Below, piece after piece: positions 33,744 to 42,861 of a DNA stretch of 64,000 nucleotides. Under the pieces are notes generated by a model. That model was not told the origin of the DNA, made no database searches, and was given only the letters and a program-made list of their open reading frames with translations. This DNA comes from Bacillota bacterium. GTDB lineage: Bacteria > Bacillota > Clostridia > Oscillospirales > Acutalibacteraceae. The stretch covers positions 454,240-518,239 of the forward strand of contig JAEZYP010000044.1 of the NCBI GenBank assembly GCA_023418995.1. Reading direction: 5' to 3'. Each line of letters opens with the position of its first letter. The first letter of the stretch is position 1. The position numbers were made by a program, and so were the translations under genes.

Positions 33744-35021
33744 ATGGAATTGAAAAAACAACTGGAAAAACTCTGGACACGCAGCTTTTTAATTTTATGG
33801 CAGGGACAACTTATTTCTACCCTGGGAGACGCGGTATACAGTATTGCTCTGGGCTTCTGGGTGCTCTCCGTCACCGGCTCCACCGCTCTAATGGGCACGC
33901 TGATGGCAGCCTCCACCTTACCGGGGGTACTGATTTCTCCGTTTGCAGGAGTTCTGATTGACCGCTGCAATAAAAAACGGTTATTTATAATAACCGATAT
34001 CATACGCGGCATTTGCATCGTAGCTCTCTCCTCTGCAGCTTATTCGGGGAAAATAGAGATTTGGATGACCTTTGTAGCAGGGATCATTCTGAGCGTCTGC
34101 GGCGCCTTATTTTCTCCAGGGGTACAATCCGCTATTCCGGATCTTGTTCCCAAATCAAAAATCGCGAATGCTACTTCAGCTTTTTCCATCGTCAATGTCG
34201 GCTCAAACATGATTGGGAGTGTAGCCGGCGGTTTCCTGTTTCAGGCACTCGGTGCGCCGGTTCTCTTCCTTTTTGACGGATTGTCGTTCTTGTTTTCAGG
34301 AGCGACACTGCCGTTTGTGAAAATACCGAATAACAACGTAAGAAATGAGAAGCTCCACTTTTTTGAAGATATGGCGGAAGGATTTCGCTACATGTGGAAA
34401 CAGACCGGTTTAAGAATTATTCTATTATTGGCAGCGCTGATTAATTTTTTCAGCTTCATCGGAATTGTACTCTTCCTTCCCCTGTTTCAATCGACTCCTT
34501 CTCTCGGACCTGAAAAGTACGGAGTCGCAATGGGCAGCTATATGGTCGGTGCCTTTGCAGGGTTTCTGCTGTTCTCCATTATTTCTTTGAAATCCAAACA
34601 TAAAGCTAAGGTATTCATCCTAGCGAATATCTTAATGGATTTATTTACCGTAATTGCCGTAAATCAATCCTTTTTTCCGCTGATGCTCCTGTTTATTATA
34701 GTCTCGGGATTTACAAACTCGCTTGTAAACGTACTGCTGATGTCCACCGTACAAACCTCTACCCCCACGGAGATGAGAGGCAAGGTTATGTCGTTTATGA
34801 CCATGATAACGCAGGGGCTCACTCCGTTTGCAATGGCGTTCGGCGGAATACTCGGAGGTATTTTTCCGATTCGCATGGTGATATCAGCCGCCTTTTTATT
34901 TGTGCTGGCTTCTTCTGTTCCAACATTTTTTTCAAAATCCTTTAAAGACTACATTACCGCAGAGGTAGAGGAGAAAAGTGCTCCGGAACCAACCGTCGAA
35001 ACGCAATCCGCAGTAAATTAG
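33744..35021 (+). CDS. MFS efflux transporter (DHA3/MefA-like)
   Basis: The 425-residue protein has about 12 hydrophobic segments and the MFS loop DRCNKKRLFIITDIIRG between helices 2 and 3, as in the macrolide and siderophore exporters of the DHA3 group. A basic amphipathic start (KKQLEKLWTRSF) and an acidic, flexible tail of about 25 residues frame the membrane part. ATG at 33744 or TTG at 33750 could start it; neither has a strong ribosome-binding site. Substrate unknown; a drug or secondary metabolite is the usual assumption. Confidence 0.85.
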   Translation: MELKKQLEKLWTRSFLILWQGQLISTLGDAVYSIALGFWVLSVTGSTALMGTLMAASTLPGVLISPFAGVLIDRCNKKRLFIITDIIRGICIVALSSAAYSGKIEIWMTFVAGIILSVCGALFSPGVQSAIPDLVPKSKIANATSAFSIVNVGSNMIGSVAGGFLFQALGAPVLFLFDGLSFLFSGATLPFVKIPNNNVRNEKLHFFEDMAEGFRYMWKQTGLRIILLLAALINFFSFIGIVLFLPLFQSTPSLGPEKYGVAMGSYMVGAFAGFLLFSIISLKSKHKAKVFILANILMDLFTVIAVNQSFFPLMLLFIIVSGFTNSLVNVLLMSTVQTSTPTEMRGKVMSFMTMITQGLTPFAMAFGGILGGIFPIRMVISAAFLFVLASSVPTFFSKSFKDYITAEVEEKSAPEPTVETQSAVN

Positions 35022-35197
35022 CCCCGTTCGTGCTCACCGAGGGCGGAAGCTGTGCGGCGCACCAACAAATCAATCCCATCCGAAGTATAAGGTCTTCCAC
35101 ATATTGGGCAGAAATTGTAGTGATGCACATTCCCGTTTACCAGAATCATTTCCCCTTCAAAATTTTCGCAGTAGGTGCAGGAAGAAAGCTTGTTCAA
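35018..35197 (-). CDS. 59-residue zinc-ribbon-like protein
   Basis: A TTG start at 35197 lies six bases after GAGGTG on the minus strand and opens a 59-codon frame. The protein has two cysteine pairs, CTYC near residue 7 and CPICGRP near residue 30, separated by a loop rich in His, Asn and acidic residues, so it probably binds one zinc ion as a rubredoxin-like knuckle. Its last residues are basic and polar. Its stop codon overlaps that of the convergent MFS gene by two bases. Function unknown; the good ribosome-binding site and codon pattern support a real gene. Confidence 0.65.
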   Translation of the reverse strand: MNKLSSCTYCENFEGEMILVNGNVHHYNFCPICGRPYTSDGIDLLVRRTASALGEHERG

Positions 35198-35330
35198 TCA
35201 AATCACCTCGATTTGTATTTTGTTATTCATTTTTCTCGATTCTGTCTGCACTATACCATATAACCAGTTGAATCCAAAAACATCCAGTCCTTTAAAACGA
35301 GGGTAATTTTCAGATTGATCGGCTTAACAA

Positions 35331-35363
35331 AACCCGGGAACCACACATGGCTCCCGGGTTTTT
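35331..35363 (-). terminator. Terminator of the chemoreceptor gene
   Basis: AACCCGGGA and TCCCGGGTT pair around a 12-base loop, with Ts following on the minus strand. The gene stop is 12 bases upstream. Confidence 0.88.
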
Positions 35364-35375
35364 ACGACTGGTTGA

Positions 35376-37067
35376 TTACTGTTGAATTTCTTCCTTTAGC
35401 TTGAACTTTCTGACCAGCTCAATCAATGATTTTGCCTGACCGGAAAGCTCTTCACTGGCCGCCGCGCTTTCTTCCGCGGTGGCGGAATTGGTTTGAACCA
35501 CATTAGAAATCTGATCGATTCCTATTGTAACCTGAGTAAGCGAATCCGATTGCTTGACGGACGCGGTTGTAATTTGCTCCACCATTTCCGCAACAACCGA
35601 CGCGTTTTCTACGACCTTCTTCAGCGACTGGGCAGTTTTCTGCGCCACCTTTGTCCCATTGTCAACCTGTTCAATGGAATTCCCGATTAAAGCATTGGTG
35701 TTTTTTGCCGCTTCCGCGCTTTTGCTTGCAAGATTCCGTACTTCATCCGCAACTACAGCAAAGCCTTTTCCCGCTTCTCCTGCTCTTGCTGCTTCCACGG
35801 CCGCGTTTAAGGCAAGGATATTTGTCTGAAAGGCGATATCTTCAATCGTTTTAATAATTTTTCCGATTTCATTCGAGGATGCGCTGATCAAAGACATGGC
35901 CTGAATCATTTCACTCATGTGCCCGTTGCTGATGTCAATTTCATCTTTGACGCGATTGACATTTACACTGGCTTCTCTGGCATGCTCTGCGTTTTGATTG
36001 ACGTTATCGGATATTTCTGTAAGCTGGGAGTTGAGCTCTTCAATTGAGCTGGCCTGTTCCGCGGTGCCCTGCGCCAAAGCCTGCGCTCCGTTCGAAACCT
36101 GCTCCGAACCGCCGGTTACCTGGCTGGCAGCTTGATTAATCTGTTCGAATGCACCGTTCATAGATGCAATAATGCCTTCCATTGAATCTTTGAGCTGTTC
36201 AAAATCCCCCTTATAGTCAACGGTTAAGACGATATTCAGGTCTCCACCAGCCAATCTGGCAAGGGTTTCCTTCACATCATCAATATACTCCTTTAAAAGG
36301 TCTATCGTTTGCTTAAACGCGATTCCAAGATGCCCAATCTCATCCTTTGTGGTGATGCTAACATCGACATTCAAGTCTCCCTGCGCCATTTTGAGGGCCG
36401 CCTTTTCCATTTCCTTCAGAGGCTTGCTGATACTGCGTGAAATAATGAAAGCAATTGTCAAAGACAACGCTGCCGATATCAAAACAATTAGAATTAGTGC
36501 CATTCGGATAATAGAAGCTTCCTTTACCAGCGCAGACTTCACCTCATCGCCCATTGTGGTTTTTTCCGTGTACAGCGCCTCCGTATCGGAACGGATTTGA
36601 TCAGATAAAGGGGTCAGCTGCTCCGCCACCAGCTTCTGCGCCTCATCATCCTTGTTTTCACTGGACAAGGAGACCACCTGATCGCGAACCGAAGCAAACT
36701 TTGCAAGGTTTTCACCAATTTCTTTGTAATAGGATATTTCCTTATCACTGATTATATTGTCTTTCATATCCGCAAAATACGTATTTATTTGCTTGTTGGA
36801 TTGTTCAAGCAGCATTATGCCGTCGTTCAGGGACTTATTATTGTTCGCGTTAATAATATCCCGTATAATGGAGCGGCTGTTGTTAAACTCGGTGTTAAAC
36901 CTGCCGATTTCTCCCTGCGAAAAACCATAATTCTCAAGTGCGGAGCTATATTTGGAATTGATATCATCGATTGCAAAGGAACTTAAGAAACTCCCGACAC
37001 TGGAAATCAAGACGACTAAAATAAAAGTAAGGGCCAGCTTTTTTCCAATTTTCATATTTTTTAACAT
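35376..37067 (-). CDS. Methyl-accepting chemotaxis protein
   Basis: The 563-residue receptor has a membrane segment at about residues 8-30, an extracytoplasmic four-helix-bundle sensor (about 31-185), a second membrane segment (about 188-210), HAMP (about 211-265), and a long coiled-coil signalling domain. The hairpin tip that binds CheA and CheW is intact (IAFQTNILALNAAVEAARAG and then GKGFAVVADEVRNLA). The start is ATG at 37067, eight bases after AAAAGGA; the ATG at 37076 abuts that site. The ligand is unknown. No flagellar or che genes are in the window. Confidence 0.93.
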   Translation of the reverse strand: MLKNMKIGKKLALTFILVVLISSVGSFLSSFAIDDINSKYSSALENYGFSQGEIGRFNTEFNNSRSIIRDIINANNNKSLNDGIMLLEQSNKQINTYFADMKDNIISDKEISYYKEIGENLAKFASVRDQVVSLSSENKDDEAQKLVAEQLTPLSDQIRSDTEALYTEKTTMGDEVKSALVKEASIIRMALILIVLISAALSLTIAFIISRSISKPLKEMEKAALKMAQGDLNVDVSITTKDEIGHLGIAFKQTIDLLKEYIDDVKETLARLAGGDLNIVLTVDYKGDFEQLKDSMEGIIASMNGAFEQINQAASQVTGGSEQVSNGAQALAQGTAEQASSIEELNSQLTEISDNVNQNAEHAREASVNVNRVKDEIDISNGHMSEMIQAMSLISASSNEIGKIIKTIEDIAFQTNILALNAAVEAARAGEAGKGFAVVADEVRNLASKSAEAAKNTNALIGNSIEQVDNGTKVAQKTAQSLKKVVENASVVAEMVEQITTASVKQSDSLTQVTIGIDQISNVVQTNSATAEESAAASEELSGQAKSLIELVRKFKLKEEIQQ

Positions 37068-37434
37068 AATATACATCCTTTTCTATAATTACTATTAGCT
37101 TAGATGCCATACAATCATTAAATTTTGTATAAAAAGTATCTAAATGTACAAATCACCCCCTATATTTATGTACATCTTTGCCAATTATTCAATTATAGCT
37201 CTATCCTTTGGTTTTTTATTGTAATATAACAATTGCTAGAAAAAATAAGTAAATTTTTCCATTAATTTAATTAAATTTATAAAGCAAAAAAAGAACCCGA
37301 AAGGCTGTTAAAAAACAGTCTTTTGAGTTCTTCGTCTTGGTATTTATAATATTTATTGAAATACAAACGTCATTTGCCTTATGAGAAGGATGATGATACA
37401 AACGAATTTCTAACTTCAGCTTAATCCGCTATTT
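37068..37434 (-). other. AT-rich intergenic region with terminator 37291-37332
   Basis: On the minus strand AAGAACTCAAAAGACTGTT pairs with AACAGCCTTTCGGGTTCTT and is followed by seven Ts: a terminator for the ATPase gene. ATGTAC (37168-37173 region) and GTACAT flank GGGGGTGATTT further on, an inverted repeat with a long spacer. No flagellar-type promoter was recognised before the chemoreceptor gene. No gene seen. Confidence 0.6.
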
Positions 37435-38190
37435 TTATTCCTGCAATAAATAATGCAGCATCGTCTCCGTATTTTCTAAAAATTGTTTCGTGAGCAAATA
37501 GTGTTCTGTCTCTTTATAGGGAGTTACCTTTGCCTCATTTTCTAAAAGCTCCACGACTTCCGCGTTTGGATAAGAAATTAATATTGGTGAGTGGGTTGCA
37601 ATGATAAACTGGCAGTCTTCCTTTACCAGATCGTGAATGCGTGCCAATAATGACATCTGTCGGGATGGAGAAAGTGCCGCCTCCGGTTCATCCAAAAAAA
37701 AGATGCTTTTTTTATGGAAACGGTTCATCGCGAGAGCCAAAAAGCTTTCCCCGTGCGACTGCTCATGCATCGACTTTCCGCCATAGTTCGCTTTTAAAAA
37801 GTAGTGATCCAGTGCTTCACCATATAGGCTGATTTTATCTAAACGGTCAAGTTCAGTAGCCACATTGTAAAAACTCTCCGCGCGCAGGAAAAAGCCGTCA
37901 GAGGGAAACGGAACGCTGCGTACAACCTTTATGCTTTGGTACAATGTTGAATGTGTTTCACAAGTATTAAAGCTTATATTTTTTGTTCCGCCCTCAGCAT
38001 TGAAACCACAATTAATTGCCAATGCCTCTAGCAAAGTTGATTTTCCGCTGCCGTTTTCTCCGACAAAAAAGGTGACCGGCTTTTTAAAAGTAAATTGTTT
38101 TAAATGCTGAACAGCAGGAATATGATAGAGATATTCATCTTCAAAGTGATCTTTAATGGAATAGCTAAGTAAATATTGTCTGTTTAACAA
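37435..38190 (-). CDS. AAA-type ATPase (ABC/RecF-like fold), unknown role
   Basis: The 251-residue protein has Walker A FFVGENGSGKSTLLE near residue 45, a signature-like SHGESFLAL near 145, Walker B KSIFFLDEPEAALSPSRQ near 160, and the switch histidine in FIIATHSPILISYP. This is the compact ATPase of the OLD/RecF/SMC group, with no coiled coil or nuclease domain. Such proteins occur widely in Firmicutes without assigned function. It could be part of a defence pair, but no partner gene is adjacent. It stands alone between the tRNA and its terminator. Confidence 0.8.
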   Translation of the reverse strand: MLNRQYLLSYSIKDHFEDEYLYHIPAVQHLKQFTFKKPVTFFVGENGSGKSTLLEALAINCGFNAEGGTKNISFNTCETHSTLYQSIKVVRSVPFPSDGFFLRAESFYNVATELDRLDKISLYGEALDHYFLKANYGGKSMHEQSHGESFLALAMNRFHKKSIFFLDEPEAALSPSRQMSLLARIHDLVKEDCQFIIATHSPILISYPNAEVVELLENEAKVTPYKETEHYLLTKQFLENTETMLHYLLQE

Positions 38191-38263
38191 GTTTATCTAT
38201 CCCCAATACAAGTACTTTCCTGAATAATGTATCTATAAACCTACTTCAAGTGCCGCTTATGCA

Positions 38264-38302
38264 AAAGAACCGGAAAGCCTATCGAAAGCCCTCCGGTTCT
38301 TT
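38264..38302 (-). terminator. Terminator of tRNA-Leu
   Basis: On the minus strand AAAGAACCGGAGGGC and the matching GGCTTTCCGGTTCTTTT form a stem followed by Ts, five bases after the tRNA CCA end. Confidence 0.85.
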
Positions 38303-38306
38303 AAGT

Positions 38307-38391
38307 TGGTGCGCGAGATGGGACTTGAACCCATACGTCATACAACACACGCCCCTCAAACGTGCCTGTCTGCCAGTTCCAGCACTCGCGC
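38307..38391 (-). tRNA. tRNA-Leu (anticodon GAG)
   Basis: The acceptor stem GCGCGAG/CTCGCGC, D arm with CTGGAACTGGCAGACAGG, anticodon stem CACGT/GCGTG with loop TTGAGGG (anticodon GAG at 38357-38355), a variable arm of class II length, and T arm ATGGG-TTCAAGT-CCCAT are all present. The CCA end is encoded (38310-38307). It reads CTC and CTT leucine codons. Confidence 0.95.
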
Positions 38392-38444
38392 GACTCAGCA
38401 AGATGTATTATATCATTGCCTATTGTCTTTTGTCAACACTAATT

Positions 38445-39041
38445 CTAAGATTTTTCAAAAATTTTGTCGAGAAGTTTTTGTAATTCATCGTAGCTCATAA
38501 TACTGTTCAAAACACCGACTAACGAGTTTACAGGCAAATGCTCCGGCAGAGAAAGCTCCCGCAATAGTACCTGCCGCTTCTGCGCGCTGTTGTCACCGCC
38601 GGAAAGTCCCGCCAGATATAAATCTGTTTTTGTAATTTTTCGCCCGGCAGGCAAGTCGTCGCCTCCACAAACCACTCCGGCGCGTTTTAACGCTTCGAGG
38701 ATGATTTTTACCGGAACTCCCTCTACACCAAGCTTTCCCTCTTTAGAGGGCCGGTCCTTACGCCTTTCCTTGCCGAGAATATCAGGAATATAGGCATGTT
38801 TGATTTTCTCCGGCGGGATGGATCCGGCGAGGTAGTTGCGAATCAGGAATCCCGCGCCGTCGCTGTCTGTTAAAATCAGCAGTCCGCGCGTGTCGGCAAG
38901 GCGGCGGATTAAGTCCATCTGTTTTTTATCACTGAATATCTGAAAGCCGTTCGTCTCGATGATTAGGCCGTCAATCACCGAAGAAAGCTTGATTTTATCA
39001 TATTTTCCCTCAACAATAATGGCCTCTTTTATTTTTATCAA
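38445..39041 (-). CDS. rnmV: Ribonuclease M5
   Basis: The 198-residue protein matures 5S rRNA. It has a Toprim domain at the start (IKEAIIVEGKYDKIKL with the catalytic Glu, ILTDSDGAGFLIRN with the metal aspartates) followed by the DUF4093 region. It starts with TTG, eight bases after AAGGAG, and its first codon overlaps the holA stop. Length is typical of Firmicutes RNase M5. Confidence 0.88.
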   Translation of the reverse strand: MIKIKEAIIVEGKYDKIKLSSVIDGLIIETNGFQIFSDKKQMDLIRRLADTRGLLILTDSDGAGFLIRNYLAGSIPPEKIKHAYIPDILGKERRKDRPSKEGKLGVEGVPVKIILEALKRAGVVCGGDDLPAGRKITKTDLYLAGLSGGDNSAQKRQVLLRELSLPEHLPVNSLVGVLNSIMSYDELQKLLDKIFEKS

Positions 39042-40087
39042 GCAATTCGCTCCTTTTCCGCAATCAATAATAACCGCGCGATTAATTTTTCCATAGTGAC
39101 CCGCCGGTCGCCGCGCGCGCTTTTCAATGCGATATCGGTCTGCAAAAGAGTCAGAAGGCTTTCCCGGAGCATTGCAGTGGTAAGCTTTTTCGCATCCCGC
39201 TCCGCGTTGGTAAGCCGGAATTCCTTGCGCGCGTAATCGAAATATTTTGCCGGCTCCATTACGCCGCCCCCACTCTGAACGGAAGTCCTCACGCGGTACA
39301 TATCGAGATAGGCAGAGGAAAGCACCGCCAGAACGGTCACCGGCTCTTCATTCTGGTAGAAAAGCAGATCGAGTATCCCGTATGCCTTATCGTATTCTCC
39401 TGCCAAAATAGCCTTGGAAAGGTCGTAAACCCTTGCCTCAAGATTCTTCACCACCAGCTGGTCGATAATCTGCGGCGTAATCTCACCTTCCTTGACGAAC
39501 GAGCTGAGCTTCTCCAACTCGTTGAAAAGCGTTTGAAGGTCATTTCCGCAGTAACGAATGATTCTTCCCGCATGCTGCCGGGAAAGCGCACAGCCCCGTT
39601 TGGAGGCGGAAGAACACAAAAGCTTTTCCAGCTCCGCGCCGTTTCGTCTTTTCAGCTGAATACTGATACCCTTCTGGTTAGCCAGAGTAATAAATTTCTT
39701 CCACTTTTTATCCGCTTTGGCATCAAGCTGCAAGGTTGGAAGGTAAATAATAAGCACCGTTGTTTCCGGGATGTTTTCCAGCAGTTCGTTCAGCTTGTCA
39801 AATTCCTGCGCGCGAAGACCCTCCACATCCAAATCGGAGACTGCGACGCATTTCCGCTCCGCCATAAATGGGAGCGCTTCCACCGCAGCGGAAATATCGT
39901 CGATCGCGGCTCCGCTCTCAAAGCGCTGAAAATTAAAATCCTCAAAGGCGGTGCCTTTTGCTTTGGCAATCAGTTTCCGCGCATAATATCCGACCAGATA
40001 TTTTTCTTCGCCATACAGAAGGTACAAGCTGGTTAAGCTTGCTTTTTCAAGCTGTTTCTTAAAATCCGCCTCCGTAATCTCCGACAT
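39038..40087 (-). CDS. holA: DNA polymerase III delta subunit
   Basis: The 349-residue clamp-loader subunit opens the sliding clamp during replication. It has the degenerate AAA start LYLLYGEEKYLVGYYARKL, AVEALPFMAERKCVAVSDLD, and the collar domain with NDLQTLFNELEKL and the helical C-terminus. AAGGAGG precedes the ATG. The overlap with rnmV suggests coexpression. The small protein gene upstream of it is 92 bases away. Confidence 0.92.
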   Translation of the reverse strand: MSEITEADFKKQLEKASLTSLYLLYGEEKYLVGYYARKLIAKAKGTAFEDFNFQRFESGAAIDDISAAVEALPFMAERKCVAVSDLDVEGLRAQEFDKLNELLENIPETTVLIIYLPTLQLDAKADKKWKKFITLANQKGISIQLKRRNGAELEKLLCSSASKRGCALSRQHAGRIIRYCGNDLQTLFNELEKLSSFVKEGEITPQIIDQLVVKNLEARVYDLSKAILAGEYDKAYGILDLLFYQNEEPVTVLAVLSSAYLDMYRVRTSVQSGGGVMEPAKYFDYARKEFRLTNAERDAKKLTTAMLRESLLTLLQTDIALKSARGDRRVTMEKLIARLLLIAEKERIA

Positions 40088-40179
40088 TTCATTCCCTCCT
40101 TAGTATTTGCCATAGACTGACGAAACGTTCTCCCTTAAAGCTTGTTTATATTAAGAAAACAGTTTTCTACTTTATATCT

Positions 40180-40560
40180 TTACCAAACTATTTTTAAAAC
40201 TTTTGCCCTGAATTCGCCAGTAAAATCAGTATATGTAGCAGTAAATACATAATTATCATCATAATCCAGAGTGGTAAATGTCTCCAACTCTCTAGCTGAA
40301 TCCAATTCCTTTACTACTTTTCCGCTAGAATTATACAAAATGAAATCCAATGTCCCTTTTTCAACTAACGCACTATACGAGAACTTAATTCTATCCCCTT
40401 TATGACCGTTAAAAGAAAAATCCGAAGTACCGCTTGTCGGATTTTTTATCGCCTTTGTCATATTTCCCTGTAATTGTTGTCGACTAGATATAACTATAAA
40501 AGTGGTAATGCATAAAACCGCAGCCAATAATAATATTACTTTATGCTTCGTAAATTTCAC
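40180..40560 (-). CDS. Membrane-anchored or secreted protein, unknown function
   Basis: The 126-residue protein has a basic start (KFTKHK), a hydrophobic stretch VILLLAAVLCITTFIVI, then a polar, beta-rich domain (FSFNGHKGDRIKFSYSALV, TLDFILYNSSG, YDDNYVFTATYTDFTG) of the kind found in bacterial extracellular beta-sandwiches. GTG at 40560, 8 bases after GGGAGG, is preferred to TTG at 40563. The DNA is richer in A and T than the flanking holA and comEC. No family recognised. Confidence 0.6.
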   Translation of the reverse strand: MKFTKHKVILLLAAVLCITTFIVISSRQQLQGNMTKAIKNPTSGTSDFSFNGHKGDRIKFSYSALVEKGTLDFILYNSSGKVVKELDSARELETFTTLDYDDNYVFTATYTDFTGEFRAKVLKIVW

Positions 40561-40615
40561 CAATTTTACCTCCCTTTGTTATATACCATGCATATAAAAG
40601 AAATAGAAACAACTT

Positions 40616-42841
40616 CTACTCTCGCCTTACTTCTAAAGTTCTGTCACCTTTCAGTTCTAATAAAATATTTCCCTGCCCACCGGTTACCAGCGGATGTAGC
40701 GAGCGCGCCTGCATATAGTTTTTTTGCAAGCCTTCCTCATCCGCGGTCAGGACGGTATAGAACGGTTCCAGAGGCGTGGTACGGTCGGGAACCGTACCGG
40801 TAATCAAAAAGTCTGAACTTAGCCAGTCCGACGGCAAAGCGGTATAGTCAACTCCCTCTGGGCAAACCAGTACCGTGATTTGGTTGACCGTGATACGCAC
40901 AGCACTGACCTGCCCCGACGATACGGTTAGCAATTCCGCATGATTCCAGAGCTTTGTTTCGGTTTGCTCCTGAAAACTGCTGACCGTTTTTATTTTGGAA
41001 ATTTCCTTCCGCAGAAAATCATCCAAGTAATCGGATTCCTGCATCACCAAATGCTCCGGGCGGAAAGCCTGTGTCAGCTCGGCGCAGTTCTTCGATTCCT
41101 CTTTTTCCTGTGTCAGCGGCTGGATATAATCCAGCTTCGTAATTCCCTGACTTCTCAGATAGCTGCCGATCGGATTGGAGGAAAAGCCGCCGCAGCCGAT
41201 CACCGCAGCATGATCGTTGCGCGTGAGTACAACAGACTGTGCGTTTCCGATATCAAGGATGGCCAAACGCGTCACATCGCGTACGGAAACCTGATAGGAC
41301 AGGATACCGGTAAGGAGCAATATGGCGGAAAGCCAGGCGGAAGCCTGTAACAGACGATTCGATCTCCGAATTAGGTAAGCTATCGCAAACAGCAAAATGC
41401 TGCCGGAAAGCCAGATCAACACAAACCCGTAGGAGGCTGACACGCTCGCGTAGGGAATCTGGGCAAGCCAATGAGAGCTCAGCTGCATATATTTTGCGAG
41501 CAGACCGGAAATCAGGGCAAACGGCATTGCAAAATAGGATTGCGGCGCAATCAGGTTTAGAACAGACGCAACCGCCGCGAAATTCATCATCAGGGTTGAC
41601 GGTACCAATTCCAAAAGGTTGGAAAACAGGGAGATCAGCGTCACACTCCGAAAGGAAAGAATAACAATCGGTAAGGTGAACAGAGTCGCGCCGACGGTTG
41701 TAGCGACCACACCGTTGAACCCGTGTACCAATGGCTGTAATGCTTTTATTTTATCATATTTTTCATCCAAAAAACAGGTTATTTTACCCGAACACAGAAC
41801 CAGTCCGAGAGTTGCCGAAAACGAGAGCAGCAACCCGATATCCGCCGCAGCAAAGGGATTGGAGAGCCCGATTAGCAGCACCGCCGCCCCCAGCGACGTT
41901 AATGCGTCTTGCTTTCTGGAAAAGAGCATACCGGAAAGGTAAAGCAGGCACATAACACCGCTGCGCGTTACCGAGGGTACAAAGCAGGTAATTGCCATAA
42001 ACACCACAACACCGCCGGAAGCAAAAGCAGCCGCGAGCTTTCTCGGGAGCTTCAAAAAAAGGAACAGCATCAGTAGAAGCTCCGCCATAGTCGCCATATG
42101 CAACCCGGATACCGACAGGATGTGAGAAATTCCGATCGCCCTGAAGTCTGAGGAAACCTGCGCGGAAAGGCTTGTCTGGTCGCCGAAAAGAACGCCGTTG
42201 ACCAAATCCGCCTCCTGCCGGGGAAGCATCGTACGAACGGACTTTAAAAGATCCGAGCGCAGGCACAGCGCGTAGTAATACGGCGGTTTCTCCGTTGGCG
42301 GCGTTACCTGAACCGCTTCATATTCATACAGATAACCAAACATGGTTATCCCCTTGGAAGCGTAATAGGAACGCGAGGTATATCCTTCGCCGCCGCTTGG
42401 AAGAAAAAGATGCACCTTGCCCCTAATATGGGAATAAGGCTCGGCGCGCAAGGCATTTTGCGACGAGAGGCGAATTTTCATCGAAATCTGCTCTTTTGCC
42501 CCGGAAACACTTCGAATTTCCACCTCATAATAATTACGGCTATACGCCCGATACGGAAGCTCGCAGATCACCCCGTCAATCACCGCGTCCTTACCATCCA
42601 GGCGCGCAGTCATATCCGTAACCGCCGCACTGCTGCCGGAGAAATAACCGAACGCCAGCGCAGCAGCCAAAAACACCAAGGAAAACACGCCGGTAACCCT
42701 CGTCTTTTTCTTCAAAGTCGTAGCAAGAAAGCCGGCAAGGCAGACACACGCCAGAATCAGAGATACCTGCGCGCCAAAATAAACAGCGACCGCCAAGGTC
42801 AGCAGATACGTAAAACCCACCAACGCAAGCGGCCGCTTCAT
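40616..42841 (-). CDS. comEC: ComEC/Rec2-family DNA uptake protein with degenerate C-terminal MBL domain
   Basis: The 741-residue membrane protein should form the channel that brings single-stranded DNA into the cell. It has an N-terminal DUF4131-type region (about 30-190), the competence domain with VNGVLFGDQTSLSAQV and GISHILSVSGLHMATM (about 210-245), and about ten hydrophobic segments up to residue 500. The C-terminal part lines up with the metallo-beta-lactamase domain of other ComECs (LAILDIGNAQSVVLTR in place of LDVGQGDA) but the HxHxDH zinc motif is missing, so that domain cannot bind metal in the usual way. GGAGG lies 7 bases before the ATG. No comEA is adjacent. Confidence 0.88.
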   Translation of the reverse strand: MKRPLALVGFTYLLTLAVAVYFGAQVSLILACVCLAGFLATTLKKKTRVTGVFSLVFLAAALAFGYFSGSSAAVTDMTARLDGKDAVIDGVICELPYRAYSRNYYEVEIRSVSGAKEQISMKIRLSSQNALRAEPYSHIRGKVHLFLPSGGEGYTSRSYYASKGITMFGYLYEYEAVQVTPPTEKPPYYYALCLRSDLLKSVRTMLPRQEADLVNGVLFGDQTSLSAQVSSDFRAIGISHILSVSGLHMATMAELLLMLFLFLKLPRKLAAAFASGGVVVFMAITCFVPSVTRSGVMCLLYLSGMLFSRKQDALTSLGAAVLLIGLSNPFAAADIGLLLSFSATLGLVLCSGKITCFLDEKYDKIKALQPLVHGFNGVVATTVGATLFTLPIVILSFRSVTLISLFSNLLELVPSTLMMNFAAVASVLNLIAPQSYFAMPFALISGLLAKYMQLSSHWLAQIPYASVSASYGFVLIWLSGSILLFAIAYLIRRSNRLLQASAWLSAILLLTGILSYQVSVRDVTRLAILDIGNAQSVVLTRNDHAAVIGCGGFSSNPIGSYLRSQGITKLDYIQPLTQEKEESKNCAELTQAFRPEHLVMQESDYLDDFLRKEISKIKTVSSFQEQTETKLWNHAELLTVSSGQVSAVRITVNQITVLVCPEGVDYTALPSDWLSSDFLITGTVPDRTTPLEPFYTVLTADEEGLQKNYMQARSLHPLVTGGQGNILLELKGDRTLEVRRE

Positions 42842-42861
42842 ATCGTTTCCTCCGAGAATAA

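Noticed and set aside
37435..38190. Defence system around the OLD/RecF-like ATPase
   Set aside because: No nuclease, toxin or other partner gene is adjacent; the neighbours are a tRNA and a chemoreceptor.
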